From assembly GCF_000733935.1 (NCBI RefSeq), contig NZ_JPON01000001.1, forward strand, positions 186,001 to 250,000: DNA of 64,000 nt. The letters are read 5' to 3'. Position numbers and translations under genes: made by a program. The notes under the pieces are model-generated. The model did not search any database, was not told the origin of the DNA, and was given only the letters and a program-made list of their open reading frames with translations. The stretch comes from Methylomarinum vadi (GTDB taxonomy: Bacteria > Pseudomonadota > Gammaproteobacteria > Methylococcales > Methylomonadaceae). Positions 1 through 9,419 of this stretch are shown in pieces (the first letter of the stretch is position 1; each line of letters begins with the position of its first letter).

Positions 1-1
1 C

Positions 2-49
2 GAAGTGAGTGACGCCGTCACCATGCTTGAATACTTGAAGCAACGTTAA
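2..49 (+). CDS. C-terminal end of an unidentified protein (partial)
   Basis: An open frame enters from the left edge and ends at TAA 47-49, giving the tail EVSDAVTMLEYLKQR. Too little remains to name a family. It lies 65 bp before the glutathione reductase gene on the same strand, so the two could share a transcript. A real coding end is plausible because the residues are ordinary for a folded C-terminus, but this is a weak call. Confidence 0.35.
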   Translation, partial: EVSDAVTMLEYLKQR

Positions 50-114
50 TTCCTGTGTGACCGGAGCCTGTGTGACAACCCGGCCCATTTTATTAAAAAA
101 TAAAGAGAAGCCCA

Positions 115-1470
115 ATGCCTGGCTATGATTATCAATTATTCGTCATTGGCGCCGGTTCCGGCGGCGTGCGCGCCGCGCGCATGGCCGGCGAGCGAGGGGT
201 CCGCGTGGCGATTGCCGAAAATCGATATTTGGGCGGTACTTGCGTCAATGTCGGTTGCGTGCCTAAAAAATTGTTCGTCTATGCCTCGAGTTTCCGCGAT
301 GATTTTACCGCTGCCCGAGGCTATGGTTGGTCGATTGCCGATCCGCAATTCGATTGGCAGCGATTTATAGCGCATAAAAACCGTGAAATCAATCGCCTGC
401 AAGATGTTTACCGGGATTTGCTGAAAAATTCCGGAGTCCAATTAATTTCCGGCCGGGCCCGTTTGATAGATGCGCATTCCGTCCAAGTCGGCGAGCGAAC
501 GTACAATTGCGAACGCATTTTGATCGCGACTGGCGGCTGGCCCTGGATCCCCGACATTCCGGGAAAAGAATGGATCGTCACTTCCAATGAGATGTTTTCG
601 TTAGCCCGGTTACCGAAGCGCCTATTAATTGTCGGCGGGGGATATATCGCTTTGGAGTTTGCCGGTATCATGCAGGGTCTCGGGGTCAAAACTACTTTGG
701 CTTATCGCGGGGAGTTACTGTTACGTGGATTCGATCACGACGTCAGGACGTTTGTGGTTCAGGAAATGCGCAAAAAAGGCATTGATATACGTTTCAACAC
801 CCAAATCATCGGAATTGAAAAAACCGATCACGGTTTGCTTGCACATACCGGACAAGACCAGTCCATCGCCGCCGATCTGGTATTGTATGCAACGGGCAGG
901 CGACCTAACACGGCGGATTTGGGACTGGATACGCTGGGTGTGGCGCTGGATGACAAAGGAGCCGTCAAAATAGACGATCGATATCAAACCAACATTCCTT
1001 CTGTCTACGCCCTCGGTGACGTCACCGACCGTTTCAATTTAACACCGGTTGCCACAGCCGAAGCCATGGCGCTGGTCAGCCTCTTATACTCCGGCCAGTC
1101 CGCGCCGGTTGATTACGACAATATTCCTACCGTTGTATTCAGTCAACCGAATATCGGAACCGTGGGGTTGACCGAAAACGAGGCAAAAGATCGCTATCCG
1201 AATATCGATATTTATAAATCCGAATTTACGTCAATGAAACACTCTTTATCGGGACTCGACGAAAAGACGCTGATGAAAATGGTCGTTGAGCGTTGCAGCG
1301 GTAAAGTGTTGGGGATACATATGGTGGGCGCCGATGCCGGCGAGATCATTCAAGGTATGGCGATCGCGATCCGGGCGGGAGCGACAAAGGCGGTGTTCGA
1401 CTCAACTATCGGCATTCATCCGACGACTGCCGAGGAATTCGTGTCAATGCGCAATCCTTCAACGGATTGA
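115..1470 (+). CDS. gor: Glutathione-disulfide reductase
   Basis: This is a 451-residue flavoprotein that reduces oxidised glutathione with NADPH in the cytoplasm. It shows the N-terminal FAD-binding motif GAGSGG (about residues 12-17) and the redox-active disulfide in GGTCVNVGCVPKK (about residues 40-52). A second dinucleotide-binding GGGYIALE lies near residue 174, an ATGRRPN segment marks the central domain, and the C-terminal HPTTAEE carries the catalytic histidine. Length is normal for the family. The ATG at 115 is preceded by a purine-rich AGAGAAG ribosome site. Trypanothione reductase and mycothione reductase are related alternatives, but the gammaproteobacterial context favours Gor. 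Confidence 0.95.
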   Translation: MPGYDYQLFVIGAGSGGVRAARMAGERGVRVAIAENRYLGGTCVNVGCVPKKLFVYASSFRDDFTAARGYGWSIADPQFDWQRFIAHKNREINRLQDVYRDLLKNSGVQLISGRARLIDAHSVQVGERTYNCERILIATGGWPWIPDIPGKEWIVTSNEMFSLARLPKRLLIVGGGYIALEFAGIMQGLGVKTTLAYRGELLLRGFDHDVRTFVVQEMRKKGIDIRFNTQIIGIEKTDHGLLAHTGQDQSIAADLVLYATGRRPNTADLGLDTLGVALDDKGAVKIDDRYQTNIPSVYALGDVTDRFNLTPVATAEAMALVSLLYSGQSAPVDYDNIPTVVFSQPNIGTVGLTENEAKDRYPNIDIYKSEFTSMKHSLSGLDEKTLMKMVVERCSGKVLGIHMVGADAGEIIQGMAIAIRAGATKAVFDSTIGIHPTTAEEFVSMRNPSTD

Positions 1471-1591
1471 ATCATTTTTTCGGTAATGCATGGTTGCGCG
1501 CCTCAAATCGGTCTCAGTCGGCGATGGGTTTTGTCAGGCCGATAAAAAAGGCATTGTTATTGTCGGGCTCCGATCCAGTAAATGCGTTGAA

Positions 1592-2833
1592 TTAGCTTGA
1601 ACCGACAGAAAAAACCTTAATGACCACGCCACCTATTAACCACAGGATCGCAATGACCGTAATCCCCTTCAGAACCCTGTCGCCCGTTGAAGTTTCATTG
1701 CCGTCATGGTCGTGGGAATGTTGCTTCTCGGCACGTCCTTGCCGCCACAGCAAACCGAGAATCCCGCTCATGGCGAGAAAGATTAAATTCAGGACAAACC
1801 CGTAATTCAACTTGAACAACGCACGCTCATTAATTGTTTCGGCGCTTCGCGTATCCGGCAAAAGATCGAAAGCGGCGAAGCCATAGTGCAGCACCAGCGA
1901 GGCAGCAACCAGACAGGTCAGCAGCAGGGCCATGAGGTACCATGCCATCCTCCAGCCGTAATAGCGTGCATTGATGCGTAGTATCGGAAATACAACCAGG
2001 TCCGAAAAGATGAAAGCCATCACCCCGGCCAAACTGACGCCGTGATCGAATAAAATAGCCGCCAATGGAATGTTGCCCATCGATCCTATAAAGGTACAAA
2101 ATGCAGCGATAGGACCAATTAATGTCTGAGCAAACACCTCGATAAAACCGGGATCTTGAGCATACCTACCGCCAGAACCGATAAATAATGTTTGAAAAAA
2201 TGCATTCGGCACGAATGCCGAAATAATGCCAGCGACGGTGAAACCGATCAATACATCCTTCCAAACCATTCGCCATTCCATAACGTACTTCATACCGATT
2301 TGTTGCCAGCCCTTACGTGAAGCAAGCTTCTCCGTCCAGCTGGAAGAAGCGACGGTTCCGTGATCGAGGTTAGCGCCCAAATGTTCACGAGCGGCTTTAA
2401 CCATCTTGATCGGTCTGGTCAGCACCACGAACAACCAAGCGAACCCGATAAGCAGAAGACCGCCGACATATTCCCCCACTACAAATTGCCAACCGAGAAA
2501 AATCGCAATGACGATGCCTAGTTCTATTACTAGGTTGGTCGAAGCCAACATGAAAGCCAAAGAAGGAACCAGCCCGGCCCCTCTTTGGAAAAGGGCGCGG
2601 GTCGTCGATAAGGCGGCAAAACTGCAGGAGCTGGAAATGAAACCAAAAAAAGTACCAATGACTACACTCTTTATCCCGGTTTCTCCCATTGTTTCCTGCA
2701 TACGCTCGTGAGTGACCACTACCTGAATCAAGCTTGAGATAAGATAACCAAGCGCAAACGCCCAGAGAGCCATCCAAAACAAACCGATACTGGTCAAAGA
2801 TGATTCCGCCCAGGATTGTAAAAATTGGTTCAT
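1592..2833 (-). CDS. Predicted permease, DUF318/ArsP-like family
   Basis: This is a polytopic membrane protein of 413 residues. It has two blocks of about four hydrophobic helices separated by a charged loop (about residues 140-185), the layout seen in the DUF318/ArsP permease family. The conserved segment FGFISSSCSFAALS with its cysteine lies near residue 63, followed by a helix rich in small residues. Relatives include organoarsenical exporter ArsP, but many members have no known substrate and no arsenic gene is nearby, so the substrate is open. It is convergent with gor and appears to be transcribed alone. Family assignment is from remembered motif similarity. Confidence 0.75.
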   Translation of the reverse strand: MNQFLQSWAESSLTSIGLFWMALWAFALGYLISSLIQVVVTHERMQETMGETGIKSVVIGTFFGFISSSCSFAALSTTRALFQRGAGLVPSLAFMLASTNLVIELGIVIAIFLGWQFVVGEYVGGLLLIGFAWLFVVLTRPIKMVKAAREHLGANLDHGTVASSSWTEKLASRKGWQQIGMKYVMEWRMVWKDVLIGFTVAGIISAFVPNAFFQTLFIGSGGRYAQDPGFIEVFAQTLIGPIAAFCTFIGSMGNIPLAAILFDHGVSLAGVMAFIFSDLVVFPILRINARYYGWRMAWYLMALLLTCLVAASLVLHYGFAAFDLLPDTRSAETINERALFKLNYGFVLNLIFLAMSGILGLLWRQGRAEKQHSHDHDGNETSTGDRVLKGITVIAILWLIGGVVIKVFSVGSS

Positions 2834-3075
2834 CCTCAGTCTCCATTAAATTTGTCAAATCGCTTGAAAAGAACGGAGTTATTCGATTAGATAGTTGAAG
2901 TCTCGAACTGATATTGCTGCCATATATTTTTAACCACAGGTTGTCCGAATACTTGCTGTTTTCTGACAGCTGGCAAGCTGCGATAAATTGATAATTCCAA
3001 AGTAATTTAAGCGCCAGCTAAACCATTCAGTGGTAAATATCCACAGTCATTCGGGCATGGAATGCCGGAATCTAG

Positions 3076-3097
3076 TGCTCTTGGATGAGCATTTTTT
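3076..3097 (+). terminator. Hairpin followed by a T-run in an otherwise empty intergenic stretch
   Basis: The arms TGCTC (3076-3080) and GAGCA (3087-3091) enclose a 6-nt loop, followed by TTTTTT, which is the shape of a short intrinsic terminator reading rightwards. No gene on that strand ends nearby, so it could end an unseen small RNA or be chance. The rest of 2834-3245 shows no convincing gene and is AT-rich. Confidence 0.25.
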
Positions 3098-3245
3098 CAA
3101 AAGGACTTATTTCTAAGCGCTTATATGGATTTTATTTCGATCAATTTTACTGTTCCGTCTTTTAATGACAATTTAATATTGTTTTTTTGTCAAGCAACGG
3201 AATAAGCAATTAGCCACTCTGCAAAGCAACTCATTGGTAGCCATT

Positions 3246-3713
3246 ATGAAATTTTTCGAATCATTCGCCTCATTGATGTATTTGATTGCCGCCGTCAGCT
3301 TAATCGTTTTATCCTTTTCCATCATGGCCTGGTCCATTTACGACACTATCATGGCATTGAAGAAATTCTCCCTGTTGATCACGCAAATGCTGGAATCTGT
3401 GGGAGCCATTATCATTTCAATCGCCGTGCTGGATGTCGCCAAATATCTGATCGAGGAAGAGGTCACCCGCAATAAAGAACTCCGTTCGCCGTCGGAAGCC
3501 CGAAAAACCATTACTAAGATATTCGTCATCATCTCCATCGCTGCCGGCATGGAAGGCTTGGTTTACATCTTTAAGGCGGGAAACGAGAATATCGCCCTAT
3601 TGATTTACCCGGCTCTGTTAATTTTTTTCTCCTCTCTGTCTATCGTATGCCTTGGAATTTATCAGAAACTCAGTGTGACCGTAGAAGAAACTATTCAATG
3701 TAGCAATGAATAG
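3246..3713 (+). CDS. Hypothetical four-helix membrane protein
   Basis: This is a 155-residue protein I do not recognise. Hydrophobic helices lie at about residues 8-30, 45-65, 88-108 and 115-138. Between helices two and three is a charged cytoplasmic-type stretch (EEEVTRNKELRSPSEARK). The ATG at 3246 is chosen over an upstream TTG at 3234 because it begins directly with an amphipathic MKFFES leader; neither has a strong ribosome site. It stands alone, divergent from the upstream permease. The organised helix pattern and lack of rare features make it a real gene, but no function can be given. Confidence 0.7.
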   Translation: MKFFESFASLMYLIAAVSLIVLSFSIMAWSIYDTIMALKKFSLLITQMLESVGAIIISIAVLDVAKYLIEEEVTRNKELRSPSEARKTITKIFVIISIAAGMEGLVYIFKAGNENIALLIYPALLIFFSSLSIVCLGIYQKLSVTVEETIQCSNE

Positions 3714-3876
3714 TCTCTATTTTGCCGTCTTTCTGGATTTATCAAAGCCGGGCAAATCTACAAAAAAGCGTTAATTAACATCTAATTAACCTACTAAATA
3801 TTCAATCATAATTTTAGACAACAAATAAAAACGGTATTCAGGATAAAAATATCGGATAAGTAAAATTGCAGGGCTG

Positions 3877-4071
3877 TTGCCGTTTTTAGTGACTTGTGTA
3901 AAACGGGATGCCCAGAGGGGTATTATGAAATCGAAGGATAATATACCCGCCTACGCCGATGGCGAAATTTCCGCCATTGCAGCGGTCAATCAGCTGACCT
4001 TAGTGACGCGTAATATTCAAGACTTTTTAGACTTCCAAGGGCTGGAACTAGCGAACTGGTTTGAAGCATAA
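3877..4071 (+). pseudogene. Remnant of a VapC-type PIN-domain toxin (C-terminal part only)
   Basis: The last 40 or so codons encode PAYADGEISAIAAVNQL, then LTLVTRNIQDF and LELANWFEA. This is the typical end of PIN-domain RNases of the VapC family, where the D of the ADGEIAAIA segment and the TRN-x2-DF segment are acidic-site and core elements. The N-terminal two thirds, including the first conserved aspartate, are absent; upstream bases do not continue the domain in any frame. There is no antitoxin gene beside it. It is best read as the leftover of a lost toxin-antitoxin pair. Confidence 0.6.
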
Positions 4072-4246
4072 CACCCAGATAACAAAGCAGTAAGGCAATG
4101 GGTAACTATTCAGCTTGATATTAAAAAAATAAATCTTTTACTATCAGTTGCTTGCGAAAACATGAGTATACGAAAAGCAGATTTTTGTCCTCTGTAATTT
4201 ATTAGGATTTTTACTGAATTCCTTGTAAAATTACCCGCCTATTCGT

Positions 4247-4500
4247 TGGTGTAACTCGGTTGGTAGAGCTGCTGATTGCGGCTCAGAAGAGCATTGCGGT
4301 GTTTGTATTGTCCCAGACCATTCGTGCACAAGGTTCAATGCGTCAGTCTTGTTGTCAGGTTTGACTGCAACAGGTAGGTACAATCGCACCGCCAACGTCC
4401 TACCAGGGACCTGAATGGAATGGGTGGAAACGGCCTGCCGTTATCAACGGAAACAGTAAAACGGATTACAAATCCGCAGCACAACAAACTTGTTAACAGA
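4247..4500 (+). ncRNA. Structured leader or small RNA with a tRNA-like head, upstream of an antiporter gene
   Basis: Positions 4247-4290 resemble the first half of a tRNA (GGTTGGTAGAGC D-arm and a CTGA/TCAG anticodon-like stem), but no T-arm or acceptor 3' half follows, so this is not a working tRNA. Downstream lie several strong pairings. GGTAGG (about 4372) pairs with CCTACC (about 4399). GTCC pairs with GGAC around 4397-4410. CCGTT-ATC-AACGG is near 4438-4450 and CGGATT-ACA-AATCCG near 4462-4476. AACAA/TTGTT lies just before the ribosome site. No protein frame covers it. It could be a riboswitch or attenuator for the antiporter at 4511, or an intron or tRNA fossil; I cannot match it to a named RNA family. 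Confidence 0.4.
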
Positions 4501-4510
4501 GGAGGAGGCT

Positions 4511-5998
4511 ATGTCAGCTATCCGTACATGCACGGGATCCTTGTTACTCAGGGTGATGTTTGGCCTGGTATTAGTGCTTCACGTGCCGGCCGTTATCGCC
4601 GCCGAAGCCATCCATATCACAACAATTGACCCTTTCGCGTTCATATCCCTTGAGCTGGCAGTGATCGTGATTGCGGCCCTCGTTGCTCATCTCCTGGCAA
4701 AACGCTTCGCCCTGCCGTCGGTATTGGGGGAGCTTGTTGTCGGGATCGCTCTTGGCAATCTTCTCTATTGGTTCGACTGGTCGCCTTTGTTCTTTCTGAT
4801 CATGCATCTTGGCGATGCCGGCGACCTATTCCGGGAGGTCTGGTCTTCAGGGGCGTCCATCGAGGAAGCGGCTGCGCGGGTGTTTTCGCCGGACCAACTG
4901 GCCGCCCAGGAGGTCGGCGGCAAACTGGTTGCCGTGCTGACCGGCCCTAAAGCACCGGAATTCGTGCTGATGGGTGTCGCTTTATGGGTATTTTCCAATC
5001 TTGGCGTCATATTGCTGTTATTCAAACTGGGTCTCCAATCCAGTATCGAAGAAATGCTGCAGGTCGGGCCGCAATCGCTAGCCATAGCGATAACGGGTTT
5101 CATCGGGTCCTTTTTGTTGGGTCTGGTTGCCAGCGTCCTGTTGCTGGATGATTCGCCTTGGAGCGCCCATGTCTTGCTGGCCAGCACATTGACAGCCTCT
5201 AGCCTTCGCATCAGTGCCGGAGTACTCGAAGAAATGGACCCGCGCCGGGCGCCGGAGGCGAAACTCGTGCTGAGCTCCTCCCTGATCGATAGTGTGCTGG
5301 CGTTGATCATTGTCGCCGTGGCGGTGACCTCGGCCGTGACCGGCAAGACGCAAATCCATGAAGTCACCGGGATTATCCTTTCCTCAACCATCTTCTTTGC
5401 CGCCGTTGCGTATTTGGCTCGACGCTTGGCCGACCGGCCCATGCCGCCGCTCTACCAAACCAATCAATATCATGCCAAGTTGCTGGTACCGCTTGCTGCC
5501 GCTTTTTTCATGAGCTGGCTGGCCAACATGATCCAACTTTCCGTCATCGTTGGCGCATTTGCGGCCGGGCTGATCCTGAGCGGTCAATCCGTAGAGGAGC
5601 AGAGCGAAGGCAATCTCAGCATCGCATCGTTGATTACGCCGCTCGAAGCCATTTTCGCCCCCATCTTCTTCGTTCTCGTGGGGATGCAGGTGAATTTGTT
5701 GCACTTTCTCTCCCCTAAGGTAATCGGGGCGGCCCTGGTCCTGATCATCGTTGCCGTGGCCGGCAAGGTGATGGCTGGCTATGCGGCGGAGCGCAACATG
5801 GATCGCCTGTTACTGGGATTGGCCCTGGTGCCTCGCGGCGAAGTGGCACTAATCATCGCCAGCGTCACCAAAAGTCTGGGGCTTATACCCGATACCCTGT
5901 ATTCGTCCATTGTCATGACGGTGATTGCGACTATTTTATTAACGCCCTTTGCCTTGAAACGATCGCTGGCTCAGGCGCATAAGGCGAACGATCTATAA
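4511..5998 (+). CDS. CPA2-type cation/proton antiporter (KefB/NhaS-like)
   Basis: This is a 495-residue integral membrane exchanger of the monovalent cation:proton antiporter-2 type, expected to swap Na+ or K+ for protons. An N-terminal signal-like helix (about residues 8-31) precedes the usual transporter core beginning near residue 40 with LALP-type VLGELVVGIALG. A loop of about 60 residues follows, then further helices. The ion-site helix carries a single aspartate in SSSLIDSVLALI (about residue 260). No RCK/TrkA-N regulatory domain follows, so this is the short form. The start is ATG 4511, set by a strong AGAGGAGGAGG site at 4498-4508. The long structured leader before it suggests RNA-level control. 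Confidence 0.85.
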   Translation: MSAIRTCTGSLLLRVMFGLVLVLHVPAVIAAEAIHITTIDPFAFISLELAVIVIAALVAHLLAKRFALPSVLGELVVGIALGNLLYWFDWSPLFFLIMHLGDAGDLFREVWSSGASIEEAAARVFSPDQLAAQEVGGKLVAVLTGPKAPEFVLMGVALWVFSNLGVILLLFKLGLQSSIEEMLQVGPQSLAIAITGFIGSFLLGLVASVLLLDDSPWSAHVLLASTLTASSLRISAGVLEEMDPRRAPEAKLVLSSSLIDSVLALIIVAVAVTSAVTGKTQIHEVTGIILSSTIFFAAVAYLARRLADRPMPPLYQTNQYHAKLLVPLAAAFFMSWLANMIQLSVIVGAFAAGLILSGQSVEEQSEGNLSIASLITPLEAIFAPIFFVLVGMQVNLLHFLSPKVIGAALVLIIVAVAGKVMAGYAAERNMDRLLLGLALVPRGEVALIIASVTKSLGLIPDTLYSSIVMTVIATILLTPFALKRSLAQAHKANDL

Positions 5999-6146
5999 AT
6001 AGTGCAAGCGGCCGAATCTATCCGAGCAAATACTTCCTATCCGGCCAGGAAGCATCAATAGACGTGTTCAAGCGCATGCCACCATCGATCCTGAACATTT
6101 CTTCAGATCAAGCCCGCTCCAACTTATTGGCATGTTCGACAGGAAT

Positions 6147-7342
6147 TTAACTTGATTCGGACTCGTCCCGAAGATGTACGGGGCGCATCACAAACAGCAA
6201 AGGAACCATGATCACAAAACTCCATGTTATTAGTGTGAAGCAATCCAGAAAGGCCACCATTTGGGCTTGCTGCGCCAATTCGCGACTTAGCACGGCAGCG
6301 GCGGCGGGATCCTCCAGCCTCAACTGGAGATGGCCGAGGTAGTCGTAGAGGGCTGGGTTTGACCGGTTGATATGGCCGCCGATCTGATTCCAGGCGATTT
6401 GGCTATGGCGGGTGAATACAGTTGAGACGATGGATATGCCGATGGAGGAGCCCACCGTGCGCAATAGACTGTATAGGCCCGCGGCTTCCGCTGAATAGCG
6501 AGGCGGTAGAGTGGAGAAGGCTACGGTGGATAAGGGGACGAAAATCAAACCCAATCCGAGACCTTGTAAGACGATGGGGCCGATCACCCAAGAAGAACTG
6601 ATACTGAGGTTATAGTAAGTAGTGATATAAGTGCCGGAAGCGGATAGGAGAATGCCGAACAGAATGATCAAGCGCGCATCCAAATGTTTGAGTAGGCGTC
6701 CCACCAAGAGCATACTGAACATGCTGGCGATACCCCGCGGAGCCATCACCAGGCCGGCGGACAACACCGGGTAACGCAGCAGCGACTCCAGCATCAATGG
6801 TTGTAGAAATAACATGCCGAACAGTCCCAAACCGAATGCTGCAATCAGGATCAAAGCGGTGACGAAGTTGCGGTCGGTAAAGAGCTTTGGACTGAACAAC
6901 TCGCGACTTTGGCTTCGCAAACAATGGTTGATAAAAGCAATCAGGCTGGCCGATGCAGTGAAGGACATCAACTTGATGAAATCCGAGCTGAACCAGTCGT
7001 CTTCGTTGCCGCGATCCAAAACCACCTGGAGGCAGCCGATGAACAGGGCGATAAACAGAAAACCGGTCCAATCCATCAGCCGCTCCCTCCTTTCCGTGTC
7101 CGGCACCTGCAAACTGGTCAGTAAGAATGAGAAAATCCCTACCGGCACGTTGATATAAAAGGTCCAGCGCCAGCTCCAATGCTCAGTCAGATAACCGCCT
7201 AAAGTGGGACCTAAAATGGGGCCAACCATGACGCCCACCCCCCAAATGGCCATGGCTCTCCCTCGCTCCTCGATGGGATAGGTCTGAACCATGATGGATT
7301 GAGATAAAGGCACCAAAGCGGCGCCGAACACTCCTTGCAACA
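6147..7342 (-). pseudogene. emrB: C-terminal part of EmrB-type multidrug exporter, cut by an insertion sequence
   Basis: This piece encodes about 396 residues starting in the middle of the DHA2-type (14-helix) major facilitator domain, from LLQGVFGAAL through the PILGPTLGGYL antiporter motif to a normal C-terminus (VHLRDESESS). The missing N-terminal part lies at 9087-9419 on the same strand, and the IS1182-family element at 7343-9086 separates them. Removing the element and one copy of the 5-bp duplication CAACA restores the reading SFRLLQGVFGAAL, so the disruption is simple and probably recent. A working exporter is unlikely unless an internal start gives a partial product. Confidence 0.9.
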
Positions 7343-9086
7343 GAGGCTGTCGTAAAAGCCCCCCAACCAGCTACATACGGTAAAATAACCCTATCCAAAC
7401 CTATTAGAAATAGATCAATGGCAGCCGAAGTAAACATTAGACCCGTCAGGACATTGTATAGCGCCAAGCAATATTCGCTATTCGATGAATGCGAGGTTGA
7501 ACCGTTACCTGAGTTGATCGCTCAATCGATCTCGAGCGAACCGATGGCCCATTTTGAAGCGCCCGACCCGCGCGGCTTATCGATCAACGGTAAACCGCTC
7601 GGCGAACATCTGGAGCACGCCGGCTTAACCATCCCGTTGAAATTGCGCCCCTTCCTGCAATCGCTATCCTTCGCCGAGTTCGAAGCCCGTTATCGGCCCG
7701 GCGGGCGTCCGCCGTATGCGCCACGTGCGATGGTGGGGATTATTCTCTACGGCCTGTTACAAGGCATCAGCAGCCTGCGCGACTTGGAGCGTTTAGCTCG
7801 AGCCGATGTGGGGTGTTGGTGGCTAAGTGGCGGTATCATGCCGGATCACTCAGTCATTGGCCGTTTCGTCCATCAGCATGCCGAATCATTGACGACCGAA
7901 TTTTTCGATCAACTGGCGCGTCGTACTTTGAAAGTCACAGGCTCAGGCACGACGACGTTGGCGGGCGACGGTACCGTGATCGAAGCCATGTCCTCCCGGT
8001 TTCGATTGATGAAGGAAGAAGCGCTCAACCAAGCCTTGGCGCAAGCGAAGGAAGCCGCGCAAGCCAACCCAAACGATGCGGCTGCGACTAAGCGTTTGAA
8101 CGGTCTGGAACAAGCCCAAGCCGAGCTAAAGTCTCGCCAGCAAAAACAAGCCGCCAAAGGCAAAGATCCGGCCAAGACCCAAGTACAAAGCAACGAGCCG
8201 GAGGCGGTATTACAGCCGCAAAAGAACTCCAAAGACTTTCGCAGCAGTTATAAACCGTCGGTATTGGCGAACGACAATCGAGTGATCGTGGCTTGCGACG
8301 TTCATCCTTCCAGCGAAACCGAGGTGGTGCCGGGCTTACTGGATCGCGCCCAAGCCATGGGAGGCGTCGAAACAGCTCTGTTCGATGCTGGCTATTTCAG
8401 CAATGGCGTCTTGGATACTGCTGAGCAACACAACATCGAATTGCTTTGTCCGGAAGGCCAAAGTGAAGGAGACGATTGGAACAAACAATCCAACAAACAA
8501 ATCCCCAAAAGCCGCTTTATTTATCAGGCCGACGACGACACCTATCGCTGTCCGGGGCAACAACGCTTGACTCGCCGTCACACCTGCAAAGGCGGTAAAA
8601 GTGGCCGCGCTTATACCGTCTACGCCTGCGATGCCTGTTCAGACTGCCCGCTGAAATCCCAATGCACGCGTAGCGAGAGTGGTCGCACCCTCAAACGCTA
8701 TGACAGCGATACACAAAAAGAAGCCCTGCGCCTGAAAATGGACCAGCCCGAACCTCGGCAACGCTATCGACAGCGGCAGGCCATGGTGGAGCCCGTCTTC
8801 AGTCAGCTACGCGGTCGCCAAGGTTTGAATCGCTTTCGCCGTAAAGGTTTGGCGGGTGTCAAAGTAGAGTTCGCCTTGCACGCCATGGCTTACAATCTGA
8901 GCCGCGCCTTAGTGGCAGCTCTTTTTCGTGCTTTATATCATTGGCTTAGCCGGTTTATGAGCTCGTTTGACCGAATGGTCGACATTTGGCTGAGTTACAC
9001 TACTGACTTGCCAACTTCGCCGACCGTGGAAAATACGGCCGGTTTCCAGTGGTAAATCAAAGAAATTGGGGTTTTACGACGCCCTC
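7343..9086. mobile_element. IS1182-family insertion sequence within emrB
   Basis: This is a 1744-bp element bounded by imperfect inverted ends, GAGGCTGTCGTAAAAGCCCC at the left and, read inward, GAGGGCGTCGTAAAACCCC at the right. Both sides are flanked by CAACA (7338-7342 and 9087-9091), a 5-bp target duplication. It holds one transposase gene on the plus strand. Ends, duplication and transposase all appear intact, so it may be mobile. Confidence 0.9.
7418..9055 (+). CDS. IS1182-family DDE transposase
   Basis: This is a 545-residue transposase. An N-terminal DUF772-type domain (about residues 60-160, with the segment RPGGRPPYAPRAMV) precedes a DDE catalytic domain. Likely acidic residues are the D of LAGDGTVIEA near residue 185, the D of LFDAGYFS near residue 320, and the E of MVEPVFSQLRG near residue 457. 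A glutamine/lysine-rich insertion lies at about residues 205-265. A cysteine cluster (CDACSDCPLKSQC, about residues 404-416) matches the zinc-binding-like knuckle common in this family. It is complete, and is the only gene in the element at 7343-9086. Confidence 0.93.
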   Translation: MAAEVNIRPVRTLYSAKQYSLFDECEVEPLPELIAQSISSEPMAHFEAPDPRGLSINGKPLGEHLEHAGLTIPLKLRPFLQSLSFAEFEARYRPGGRPPYAPRAMVGIILYGLLQGISSLRDLERLARADVGCWWLSGGIMPDHSVIGRFVHQHAESLTTEFFDQLARRTLKVTGSGTTTLAGDGTVIEAMSSRFRLMKEEALNQALAQAKEAAQANPNDAAATKRLNGLEQAQAELKSRQQKQAAKGKDPAKTQVQSNEPEAVLQPQKNSKDFRSSYKPSVLANDNRVIVACDVHPSSETEVVPGLLDRAQAMGGVETALFDAGYFSNGVLDTAEQHNIELLCPEGQSEGDDWNKQSNKQIPKSRFIYQADDDTYRCPGQQRLTRRHTCKGGKSGRAYTVYACDACSDCPLKSQCTRSESGRTLKRYDSDTQKEALRLKMDQPEPRQRYRQRQAMVEPVFSQLRGRQGLNRFRRKGLAGVKVEFALHAMAYNLSRALVAALFRALYHWLSRFMSSFDRMVDIWLSYTTDLPTSPTVENTAGFQW

Positions 9087-9419
9087 CAACAAGCGGAAAG
9101 AGACGATTTCGGTCAGGTTGGTGGAAAGGCCGCAAAAGGCGGATGAAGCCACAAATCCCGCGATGCTGAATAACAAATAGCGCTTTTGGCCGAAATGGTC
9201 CGTGAAATAGCCGCTCAAGGGCATGAAAATGCCGGATGAAACCAAGTAGCTGGTGAGAACCCAGGATATTTGATCGGGATTGGTGCTGAGGCTGCCTTGC
9301 ATATGGGGTAGCGCCACATTGACGATGGTGGTGTCCAGCACCTGCATCACGGTGGCCGACATCACCGCCACGGTGATCAACAGCCTCTGGAAACCATCGC
9401 CGGATTTATTTTCCGCCAT
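9087..9419 (-). pseudogene. emrB: N-terminal part of EmrB-type multidrug exporter, cut by an insertion sequence
   Basis: About 110 residues remain, from MAENKSGDGFQ to FRLL, covering roughly the first three helices of a DHA2-family drug:proton antiporter. The diagnostic motif LDTTIVNVALPHMQGSL is in the first helix. ATG 9419 is chosen because it overlaps the end of emrA by 14 bp, the tight spacing expected of an emrAB pair; an in-frame ATG at 9455 would overlap by 50 bp. The frame runs into the insertion sequence and stops after a few foreign codons (VVKPQFL). The rest of the gene is at 6147-7342. Confidence 0.88.

Noticed and set aside
4247-4320. Functional tRNA
   Set aside because: The first half resembles a tRNA, but D-stem pairing is imperfect and no T-arm or acceptor 3' strand follows at the right distance.
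4765-5442. 225-codon minus-strand frame inside the CPA2 antiporter gene
   Set aside because: It is rich in serine, threonine and asparagine in low-information order, as expected from the complement of a membrane-protein gene; the plus-strand protein is clear.
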